This document shows, piece after piece, positions 6,380-13,333 of a stretch of DNA of 16,703 bases. The translations under genes were made by a program, and so were the position numbers. Source of the DNA: Planctomycetes bacterium RIFOXYC2_FULL_41_27 (GTDB lineage Bacteria; Planctomycetota; Brocadiia; Brocadiales; Brocadiaceae); the NCBI GenBank assembly GCA_001828645.1, contig MHZD01000020.1, positions 1 through 16,703 on the forward strand. The letters are read 5' to 3'. Under the pieces are notes generated by a model, which saw only the letters and a list, made by a program, of their open reading frames with translations, searched no databases and had not been told where the DNA came from. Position 1 is the first letter of the stretch. Each line of letters begins with the position of its first letter.

Positions 6380-7696
6380 TTATCTTAACCGAATCTCCAT
6401 CTTTCTTCTGATTTCTGCTTCTTCTCGCAATTTCCTTGATGCCTCTTTAATAGCACTCAAATCGTTTTGGAGTTCCGCCCATCCATATAGATGCGTATAA
6501 TTAGGATTTGCGTGATATGCCCCTTTCCAGGTAATTTTTGCACTATATGTTAATTTGAAAAATAGACGCTCAGTCCTGGATTTGTTACTATATAACTCCT
6601 GATTTCCAAGGACCATAGCATGACCAAGTGATTGAATATTTACTTTCTTATTAATTGGAGGAATTATCAGGTTGTCCCTTTCCAATCCACTAATGATTTC
6701 CTCAGCATCTTTAACAATCGTCTCCACTTTTTTATGAATGGTATCTGCCGTGGTTAATTTTTCCTTTGCAAAACGTGGCGAATGACATGCATTACACACC
6801 GACAGCATGGCATTGCGCCTCTCAGCCAATCTGGATTCATCCACGGTAATACCATTTCTGTCAATATAAGACAATTCTCCCCCCACTGGCCCATAGGCAA
6901 GCCCAAAACTTATATCATGAGTACCCTGAGGCATGTGACATGTAACACATATTGGTGACCGTAATGATCTGATAGACTCAGATTCTTTTAATATACTGGA
7001 CTGGCTTGCCGTGTAAACAGCACCATGCTTTGAAGAGATGTATATCTCATAATGTGGTTGATCTGACCCCATGTGGCATGTCATGCAAGCCTCTGGGGTT
7101 TTTGCTTCGAGCGTATTAAAAGTATGTCGTGTATGACACGAATCGCACTTAAACTGTATGTTATGACACTGCTCACAATTTACCGAACGGGTCTCTTTGG
7201 AAATCTCTATATATTGACCGCAATCCAACATTCTCTTCCAACCAATGGAATGACGACTCTTCATAAATTCGCTGTACTGTTTCATATGGCATTTCCCACA
7301 GCTACCAGCAATAACCTGGCGATTGACCCTTTTATCCTCACAATTACCTCCACTGGCGTAAAGATACTCTAGTTCCGATGCTTCCTTCACTGCAGGTTCC
7401 AAAGCAGAGCTTATATGACATACCTCACATCCCACACCCTTTCTGGCATGCTTACTACCCTCCCAATCGGCAATCCAACCGTGAGTCACACCGCGCTCCT
7501 CATGACATGTAATACATTTTAAAGATTCCTCTGTAATGCCTCTTTCCTCTTTAACAGATACCGTCTGTTCTTCCTGAGAAATAGTTACTGTTTTCTTTTG
7601 CGTAGTACAGCCTGTAAGCCAAATTAATTCGGCAAAAAGAGGTGTAAAAATAAGGATTTTTATTAACTTATCAAGATGTCTTGAAGAATATGGCAT
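6380..7696 (-). CDS. Octaheme HAO-like cytochrome c, predicted lipoprotein
   Basis: The 438-aa protein has eight CxxCH heme sites, at residues 61, 90, 133, 174, 184, 204, 250 and 301. That number and arrangement, plus the C-terminal helical region after heme 8 (CNACHSPRFAKEKL) and the segment AYHANPNYTHLYGW (393-406), match the hydroxylamine oxidoreductase family. In HAO the fourth heme (here C174EQCH) is the catalytic one. Family members oxidise hydroxylamine or hydrazine, or reduce nitrite or NO. Which applies here depends on the heme-crosslinking Tyr of oxidative HAO, which must be located by alignment. The N-terminus has a hydrophobic stretch and the lipobox LTGC (Cys30), predicting a membrane-tethered extracytoplasmic lipoprotein; classical HAO is soluble. 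GGGGG lies 7 nt before the ATG. The exported TPR gene ends 97 nt upstream on the same strand. Confidence 0.9.
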   Translation of the reverse strand: MPYSSRHLDKLIKILIFTPLFAELIWLTGCTTQKKTVTISQEEQTVSVKEERGITEESLKCITCHEERGVTHGWIADWEGSKHARKGVGCEVCHISSALEPAVKEASELEYLYASGGNCEDKRVNRQVIAGSCGKCHMKQYSEFMKSRHSIGWKRMLDCGQYIEISKETRSVNCEQCHNIQFKCDSCHTRHTFNTLEAKTPEACMTCHMGSDQPHYEIYISSKHGAVYTASQSSILKESESIRSLRSPICVTCHMPQGTHDISFGLAYGPVGGELSYIDRNGITVDESRLAERRNAMLSVCNACHSPRFAKEKLTTADTIHKKVETIVKDAEEIISGLERDNLIIPPINKKVNIQSLGHAMVLGNQELYSNKSRTERLFFKLTYSAKITWKGAYHANPNYTHLYGWAELQNDLSAIKEASRKLREEAEIRRKMEIRLR

Positions 7697-7793
7697 TGTT
7701 TTTCCCCCTTTGATGGATTTGAATGTATTACCATTGGCTGGTATTATACAAACAAAATTTTAAAATAAAAGAGGTTATTCTGCGAAATGCCTA

Positions 7794-9443
7794 TTAATGA
7801 AGAATATCGCAATCTTTAAAGAAGGGATCTTTGGATAGTTTGTCTCTATATGAATTGTCTAGTTTTATAAGCTTGGATAAGGCATCCGAAACCTTTTCTT
7901 TATTTCCCATGAAGACATAAGTACAAGCTATATTATATATGGCATCAAAATAATCTGGTTTTATGGTAAGTACAATCTCATAGGCATTGATGGCCTCATC
8001 ATATTTACCGAGCTTGTTTAAAGCCATGCCTTTGATATTCAATATTTCGTAATATTCGGGTTTTAGGATGAGGGCGTTATCAAAGCTCATTACGGCATCG
8101 TCATATTTACCCAAAAAATATAAGGCAAGCCCTTTATTATACCATACCTCGAATAAGTTCGGATTAATCCCGATTGCCGCATCAAACGCCTTCACCGCTT
8201 CCTCATATCTTTTAAGCTGTGCAAGTATTTCACCTTTATTTATCCATGCCTTAGTGTAATCTGGTTGTAATTCAATCGCCTTATCGAATGCCTTCAAGGC
8301 ATCTTCATACTGGCCAAGCCCATTAAGTGCCAAACCCTTATTTGTCCATGCAGGGAAAAAATTTGAGGATAGCTGGATAGATTTTTCAAGGGAGATCAAG
8401 GCTTTCTCATATTCTCTCATAAAGATATGAGAAAGTCCCTTATTACTCCATACCATATGGGCATTCGGGTTTAATTCCAAGGCTTTATCAAACGCAATAA
8501 TAGCCTCAGCATATCGGCCCTGTTGGGTTAACGAGAGACCTTTTACATTCCAACCTTCAACAAAATCAGGTCTAATCTTTAAAGCTGCATCAAATGCCTC
8601 AATGGCTTCTTTGTCCTTGCCCATATCATCCAGGGTCATACCCTTGTCAATTAATGCGACATAATGGTTCGGATTGAGTTCCAATACCTGGTCAAACACA
8701 GCTACGGCTCTTTCATATTGTTTTAATCTGAGGAGCATAAGTCCCTTCCTATAGACCAATTCATCATTAGAAGGCATGAGTTCTACGGCTTTTTCATAAA
8801 CACTTAATGCTTCCTCAAATCTCCTCATCTGTGCAAGAGTAAGCCCTTTCAAATCAAGTGCCTCTATAAAGTCAGGTTTAAATTTGATGGCCTTATCAAA
8901 GGCATTAATAGCCTCTTTGACCTTCCCAAGTTCACTCAAAACCAATCCGATATTGTAGCAAACTTCATGAGAGTTTGGTTTGATCTTTATGGCATGACTG
9001 AATGCATCAACCGACTCAGGATATTTCCTCAGACGAAGTGATAAAAGGCCCTTATTGTTCCATGCTTCAAATTTATCAGGATTAACCCGGATCGCCGCAT
9101 CAAACGCCTCAATAGCATCATTAAATCTACCGAGACTGAATAGAGTATTGCCAATCCCAATCCATGCATCATAATAATCCGGATTCATCTCCGTTACTTT
9201 TTTAAAGGCAGTTAAAGCCGCTTCATAGTCTCCCTTTTTGTATGCATTTGTTCCGTCCGTCATTAAAGAAGATTTAGTATCAACAGAAAAAAGGGCTTGT
9301 ACCGCAAGAACACTGGAAGGAGTATCTTGTTCCAAATCAAACGAAAGTTGTGCGCATACAACCTTATTTAAACCAAGAGCGATTATGAATACTATAAAAG
9401 CATACCTAACTATACATTGATTTTGAAGTTTATTCAGGTTCAT
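7794..9443 (-). CDS. Exported TPR-repeat protein (14 tandem TPRs)
   Basis: The product is a signal peptide followed by a solenoid of 14 uninterrupted 34-residue tetratricopeptide repeats and a short tail ending DPFFKDCDILH. The repeats share the pattern AW-NKG-L---GKY-EAI-AFDKAI-L-PD. Such solenoids bind other proteins, and no catalytic domain is present. The signal peptide (hydrophobic residues about 14-26, cleavage VVCA before Q) places it outside the cytoplasm. The start is taken at the ATG at 9443: AAGGGA lies 6 nt before it, but directly abuts the other in-frame ATG at 9449, too close to use. The HAO-like cytochrome follows after 97 nt on the same strand. A scaffold or assembly role for cytochromes is therefore possible but unproven. 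A weak promoter (TTGACC 9525-9520, TTTGAT 17 nt on) lies upstream. Confidence 0.88.
   Translation of the reverse strand: MNLNKLQNQCIVRYAFIVFIIALGLNKVVCAQLSFDLEQDTPSSVLAVQALFSVDTKSSLMTDGTNAYKKGDYEAALTAFKKVTEMNPDYYDAWIGIGNTLFSLGRFNDAIEAFDAAIRVNPDKFEAWNNKGLLSLRLRKYPESVDAFSHAIKIKPNSHEVCYNIGLVLSELGKVKEAINAFDKAIKFKPDFIEALDLKGLTLAQMRRFEEALSVYEKAVELMPSNDELVYRKGLMLLRLKQYERAVAVFDQVLELNPNHYVALIDKGMTLDDMGKDKEAIEAFDAALKIRPDFVEGWNVKGLSLTQQGRYAEAIIAFDKALELNPNAHMVWSNKGLSHIFMREYEKALISLEKSIQLSSNFFPAWTNKGLALNGLGQYEDALKAFDKAIELQPDYTKAWINKGEILAQLKRYEEAVKAFDAAIGINPNLFEVWYNKGLALYFLGKYDDAVMSFDNALILKPEYYEILNIKGMALNKLGKYDEAINAYEIVLTIKPDYFDAIYNIACTYVFMGNKEKVSDALSKLIKLDNSYRDKLSKDPFFKDCDILH
7842..9269 (-). repeat. Fourteen 102-bp coding repeats (TPR units)
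   Basis: The TPR-coding part consists of exactly 14 units of 34 codons with no linker or frameshift. The DNA of the units has diverged strongly, with only short identical words such as those encoding AFDKAI and NKGL. The array is therefore old and held by protein-level selection, not a recently amplified tandem repeat. Confidence 0.8.
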
Positions 9444-9449
9444 AATCAT

Positions 9450-9774
9450 TCCCTTATTTTTTTTATTTTACAAAAGTATCTTTTATACTAAATAATATCA
9501 AATTAAGTGCCGAGATTATGGTCAAGACGTTTCATTAAGAATATAAGTATTTAATATTTTGCATGTTATGGTATGTTTCATTCGGAAATAAATAACTTTT
9601 AAATTGGCTATTCTTTAATTAATTTGTCTGGATTAGGACATAGGAATGCCTGGTAATGGGCAAATTATATTTAGGGAAAAGTATTTAATTGTATTTAACA
9701 TTGGAATCTTGTAAATATTACATTTATCCGTTAGTACCATTTACTTGTTCTGACCCCAAAAGTGACAAGAACAC
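9450..9774. other. Divergent intergenic region between the TPR gene and the cation efflux gene
   Basis: These 325 nt are very AT-rich and hold no convincing gene or structured RNA. On the minus strand, TTGACC (9525-9520) with TTTGAT 17 nt downstream is a modest promoter candidate for the TPR gene. Next to the CDF start, TGTTCT (9746-9751) and AGAACA (9768-9773) form a short dyad directly before the ATG at 9775, where a ribosome binding site would be expected but is not seen. Confidence 0.4.
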
Positions 9775-10626
9775 ATGGAAAATAAAGGCAGCAATGCAAC
9801 GATTATTTTAATCATTTGCAATACCTTTTTATTCGCTATAAAGATCACAGCCGGTCTCATATCCAATAGTTTGGCCATTATATCGGACGCCGTAAACTCG
9901 CTTACCGATATTGTCTCTTCAGTGATTATTTTCTTTGCAGTAAAGACCTCTTCAAAACAAGCAGATGAAGGACATCCCTTTGGTCACCATCGGGCAGAAC
10001 CAATAGCAGGCTTAATTGTGGCTATTTTTGCTGGAATCTTGGGATTCGAGATACTTCACACCTCTATTTTAAAACTCATGGAACCGCATGAGCATAAGAT
10101 AGGTATTTACGCAATCACAGTACTCCTGGTATCTATTGGTATGAAACTTTTGATGTCTGTATATTTTAAAAGATTTAGCCGCAAAATAAATAGTCCAGCT
10201 TTATTGGCAAGCTCCATCGACAGCAGGAACGACGTATATATATCTACCACAGCCCTGATCGGAGTAATCTGTGGACTTTATGGTTATCCGCAAATGGACG
10301 ATATCGCAGCAATCCTTATCAGCTTTTGGATTATTTACTCAGGTTACAAAATTGGCGTTCAAAATATTGATTACCTCATGGGCAGACAACCCGATTCCAG
10401 TATCATGGAAGAAATTAAAAAGAAGGCATGCGCTATTTTTGGTGTTATTGGAATTCACGATGTCAGAGCACATTACGTAGGCAATTATATCCATGTTGAA
10501 ATACACATATCTTTAGATCAAAATTTGACGATGATACAGGCACATGATATCGGGAAAAATGTCCAAAAGGAGGTAGAAGCCATCGAAGGCATTCACAAGA
10601 CATTCGTGCATATTGACCCTATTTAG
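9775..10626 (+). CDS. Cation diffusion facilitator (CDF) efflux transporter, Mn-type metal site
   Basis: The 283-aa protein is a full-length CDF: six transmembrane helices in the first 200 residues, then a cytoplasmic ferredoxin-like domain (205-283) with the HIDP ending. It would export a divalent metal in exchange for protons. Family marks include NSLAIISDAVNSLTDIVSS (TM2), GHPFGHHRAEPIAG after it (67-79), and IDSRNDVYIS in TM5. Aligned with YiiP, the transport site is Asn41/Asp45 in TM2 and Asp149/Asp153 in TM5. This N-x-x-x-D / D-x-x-x-D set lacks the His of zinc transporters and matches manganese exporters such as MntE. The metal specificity is therefore an inference for Mn(II) (or Fe(II)). 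No Shine-Dalgarno is visible before the ATG. The rRNA methyltransferase follows after about 130 nt. Confidence 0.9.
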   Translation: MENKGSNATIILIICNTFLFAIKITAGLISNSLAIISDAVNSLTDIVSSVIIFFAVKTSSKQADEGHPFGHHRAEPIAGLIVAIFAGILGFEILHTSILKLMEPHEHKIGIYAITVLLVSIGMKLLMSVYFKRFSRKINSPALLASSIDSRNDVYISTTALIGVICGLYGYPQMDDIAAILISFWIIYSGYKIGVQNIDYLMGRQPDSSIMEEIKKKACAIFGVIGIHDVRAHYVGNYIHVEIHISLDQNLTMIQAHDIGKNVQKEVEAIEGIHKTFVHIDPI

Positions 10627-10757
10627 GAGAAATACAACTTCTCGTTTCAGACGCTAGCGAGCTATTGATATTGAGATTAGTAACAATAATTATTCTGAAA
10701 TTCACAAATTAAGAAACGCGATTACGGTTGATTTTCTTCCGAGAGAAAACAGAAAAC

Positions 10758-11705
10758 ATGTTAGCTTATAAACATATCTTTTGTAAGGCATGGGCATTAA
10801 GAAAAAGGTATATAAACCAGACTAATACAAACGTATACCGCCTGGTAAACTCCTATGGAGATGCCTTACCAGAAGTAACAATTGATGTCTATGATAAAAA
10901 TCTTCTGGTGCAATATTTTAAATCGTATGAAAAACACTCAAAAGACAGACTTTGCAGTGACCTTAAGGATATCCTGGCACCAGAAAGTATCACAGAAAAG
11001 ACACGACTAAAAGGTGAAGAAATTAAAACTCATTTAGTGTCAGGAAAAGAAATTCCAGGAGATTTTGTTGTAACGGAAAATGGCATAAAATTCAACATAT
11101 CATTTCTTGAAGGAGGTGGAACTGGACTGTTTCTAGATCAAAGGGATAACCGGAAAAAGATACGTGCCTTAGCAAACAAGAAAGAGGTATTAAATTGTTT
11201 CTGTTATACATCCTCCTTTTCAATTTATACAAGTCTTGGAGGGGCTACAAAGACAACAAATATAGACCTGTCAAAGAAGGCGATAGAATGGAGTAAAAAA
11301 AATTTTTTACTGAATCAACTTGATGTAAACAATCACGAATTTATAGTGGGAGATGTATGGGAGTGGCTGCACAGATTTAAAAAAAAGGGGCGGACGTTTG
11401 ACGTGATTATTATTGACCCACCCAGTTTTTCTACCAGTAAGACAACGGTATTCAACGCAGAGAAAGACATCCCTGGATTAATCGGGGCTGGACTCAACAT
11501 CCTTCGTGAGGATGGAATTCTAGTCTTTTCCACTAATATTGCAAAAATGAACTTCTCGAAATTTTTCCAATTATTGTCACGGGTAAAAGATTTCACTCAA
11601 AAAACATACAAGCTTATCGATGTTTCATCACAGGGGTTAGATTTTCCTACGGATGGGATTCACATCATAGAACCTTATCTGAAATTTGTCATGTTATCGT
11701 GTTAG
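10758..11705 (+). CDS. Class I SAM-dependent rRNA methyltransferase, RlmI/RlmK-like, without PUA domain
   Basis: The protein (315 aa from ATG 10758) belongs to the group that methylates 23S rRNA (RlmI, RlmK half of RlmKL). The N-terminal part, with NVYRLVNSYGDALPEVTIDVYDKNL, is the EEHEE-type domain. The catalytic domain has GLFLDQRDNR (123-132), LNCFCYTSSFS as SAM motif I (145-155), the acidic NIDLSKKAIEW (about 168-178), and motif IV DPPSFS (220-225), with LREDGILVFST further on. RlmI normally begins with a PUA RNA-binding domain of about 70 aa, which is missing here, so this is a short variant. An in-frame TTG at 10728 could add 10 residues but lacks a ribosome binding site; before the ATG only a purine-rich GAGAGAAAACAG is seen. 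The exact target base cannot be told from sequence. Confidence 0.87.
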   Translation: MLAYKHIFCKAWALRKRYINQTNTNVYRLVNSYGDALPEVTIDVYDKNLLVQYFKSYEKHSKDRLCSDLKDILAPESITEKTRLKGEEIKTHLVSGKEIPGDFVVTENGIKFNISFLEGGGTGLFLDQRDNRKKIRALANKKEVLNCFCYTSSFSIYTSLGGATKTTNIDLSKKAIEWSKKNFLLNQLDVNNHEFIVGDVWEWLHRFKKKGRTFDVIIIDPPSFSTSKTTVFNAEKDIPGLIGAGLNILREDGILVFSTNIAKMNFSKFFQLLSRVKDFTQKTYKLIDVSSQGLDFPTDGIHIIEPYLKFVMLSC

Positions 11706-11790
11706 ACAAATCAACACATCTAATGAATAAAGCGCTTTTATATAACTTCTATTCACTGTTCACCAAAGGCTATAACAGGACAATTGATAT

Positions 11791-12108
11791 TTATAAATTT
11801 TTACGCGTCTTTTTCAGCAAATATCCTACAAATACTGTAATTCCAAACACAACAAACACTCCAATAATACCTGCGTACCGCTTGGTACCGAATTTTCTGG
11901 TTATCCCGGGTATTGTATAATTCGATAAAGGAGCATTGACCGAAGGTTTAAAGTCATCTTTTTTGACAAATCCCACCGTATCCTTTGACACCTTTTCAAG
12001 ACCATCAGGCATCTGTGAGGTAAATGGTATAATGAGAAATGCAAGTCCTATAATAAAAGATAAACTAAATACTACAAACAACGGTACTTTATTTTTGGTG
12101 AGCTTCAT
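11791..12108 (-). CDS. PDGLE-domain membrane protein (CbiN-like, nickel/cobalt transport-associated)
   Basis: The 105-aa protein has two membrane helices (about 8-28 and 78-97) around an extracytoplasmic loop of 50 residues. The loop begins QMPDGLEKVSKDTVGF (32-47) and continues APLSNYTIPGI. These are the signature and the conserved 'APL-dY-iPG' of the PDGLE domain. PDGLE proteins usually stand beside or are fused to CbiM-type ECF permeases for cobalt or nickel, replacing CbiN. Here no CbiM, CbiQ or CbiO is in the window, so it is an orphan component. It lies 120 nt downstream of the potD-like gene on the same strand, possibly the last gene of the speB unit, and converges on the rRNA methyltransferase. 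The ribosome binding site is unclear (GGGGA about 12 nt from the ATG). The domain call is firm; metal and partner are inference. Confidence 0.82.
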   Translation of the reverse strand: MKLTKNKVPLFVVFSLSFIIGLAFLIIPFTSQMPDGLEKVSKDTVGFVKKDDFKPSVNAPLSNYTIPGITRKFGTKRYAGIIGVFVVFGITVFVGYLLKKTRKNL

Positions 12109-12228
12109 AAAACTCGGAGTCCCCTTTATATCTTGTAGCCATTTTATCTTACTTTTTAAATTGGAGAAGTAGGAATATACAAAACTAAAAAATCTTGTTT
12201 ACTGCAAAGTATTAAAGAAAACGGGGAT

Positions 12229-13326
12229 TTAATCTTTCTGGAGTTCTGCCCAGCATTCATTAAACTTTTTTTGAACATCAGGATTCAAGATTTCATATAA
12301 TTCTAATTTATCGATTTCTTTTTTGATTATATAGACATATGGATTGCTTAATATCTCTTTCTGAACAAATAGTCCTGCTTTTTTATTACAATTGGCAAAA
12401 TAACAAAAGTTGGTATGCTGGGCGCTAATTTCAGGACGGAGCATAAAATTAATAAAATTTTCAGCAAGTCGTTTATGTTTTGCACCAACAGGAACTGCTA
12501 TATTATCCAGCCAGAAACCAGTTCCTTCTCTTGGTACGACAAATTTTATGGCATCGTTCTCCTCATTGACTAATGCCGCATCACCATTGTAACACTGGGC
12601 AATCCACAATTCCTCACTTTTCAATCTTTCCATAATTTTACTATAAGGCATAAATCCTTCTTCTTGAAGCAAAGGTTTAAGCGCCTTTAATACCTTTAGC
12701 GACTCAATTATATCTGTGGGGTTAGCAGGACTTAAAGAATATCCCAATCTCTTTTGCCCCACCGTCATTACATCGTAGCTGTTATTCAAAAGCGCCATCT
12801 TACCTTTGTATTTTGTCTTCCAAAAAATATCCCAGCTATCGACAGATTCTTTAACGTAGTTTGTGTTGTACGCAATACCGGTAACTCCCCAATCAATAGG
12901 GATACTATACCCCATCCACTTTCTTTTAGTAATAACCCTGAATTTATCTCTCAGGTAGCGTATATTAGGAATGCGCCGCATATTGAGTTTTGATAATAAA
13001 CCTGATTTTAACATGACGTCTGTTAAAGAATCACTTGGAAAAATAACATCATATCGGCCTGACTCAGACTGGATTGTTGAAAACATTAACTCTTCGTCGT
13101 CATAAAAATCAATATGAACTTTAACGTGGAATTCTTTTTCAAAGTCCAAAAAAATCTCAGGATCAATAAAATCAACCCACGTATAGACATTGAGTACATT
13201 CACATCGACATTTATGCTATTTTTGGCACTTGATTGAAGAACGTTTGGAGTAGACCCAGATAAGTCGTGAACCAACACTGACCATAAAACAATTAGAATG
13301 AAATAAACAGGATTTATTCTATTCAT
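12229..13326 (-). CDS. PotD-like polyamine-binding periplasmic protein
   Basis: The 365-aa protein is a type II periplasmic binding protein close to spermidine/putrescine-binding PotD. It shows NVYTWVDFIDPEIFLDFEKE (46-65), YDVIFPSD (92-99), IDWGVTGIAYN (144-154), CYNGDAAL (245-252), FWLDNIAVPVGAKHK (271-285) and FINFMLRPE (291-299). A signal peptide covers about residues 1-25. Compared with E. coli PotD ligands, Trp34 (W50), Ser83 (S98), Trp255 (W272) and Asp257 (D274) are kept. Tyr37 is Phe53, Glu171 is Asp185 and Trp229 is Tyr246, so the ligand may differ from spermidine. It starts 7 nt after the barrel gene's stop, with AAGG overlapping that junction. No PotABC permease is nearby: either one is encoded elsewhere or the protein is a sensor. 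Confidence 0.87.
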   Translation of the reverse strand: MNRINPVYFILIVLWSVLVHDLSGSTPNVLQSSAKNSINVDVNVLNVYTWVDFIDPEIFLDFEKEFHVKVHIDFYDDEELMFSTIQSESGRYDVIFPSDSLTDVMLKSGLLSKLNMRRIPNIRYLRDKFRVITKRKWMGYSIPIDWGVTGIAYNTNYVKESVDSWDIFWKTKYKGKMALLNNSYDVMTVGQKRLGYSLSPANPTDIIESLKVLKALKPLLQEEGFMPYSKIMERLKSEELWIAQCYNGDAALVNEENDAIKFVVPREGTGFWLDNIAVPVGAKHKRLAENFINFMLRPEISAQHTNFCYFANCNKKAGLFVQKEILSNPYVYIIKKEIDKLELYEILNPDVQKKFNECWAELQKD

Positions 13327-13333
13327 TATGCCT

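Noticed and set aside
6288..6500. Plus-strand frame of 70 codons
   Set aside because: It runs through the tRNA-Leu and then antisense to the octaheme cytochrome.
7842..9269. Tandem repeat array that might suggest CRISPR or satellite DNA
   Set aside because: The 102-bp period is exactly 34 codons, in frame, with TPR consensus; the DNA units are too diverged for CRISPR repeats.
9450..9774. Possible manganese (yybP-ykoY) riboswitch before the CDF gene
   Set aside because: None of the conserved GC-rich loop sequences of that class could be found, and the leader is nearly unstructured AT-rich DNA.
11729..11738. AAAGCGCTTT palindrome between convergent genes
   Set aside because: A 10-bp perfect palindrome with no loop or T-run; not a terminator and too short to mean much alone.
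11699..11920. Plus-strand frame of 73 codons after the rRNA methyltransferase
   Set aside because: It is antisense to the PDGLE gene, which has a recognisable domain; no ribosome binding site or coding character.
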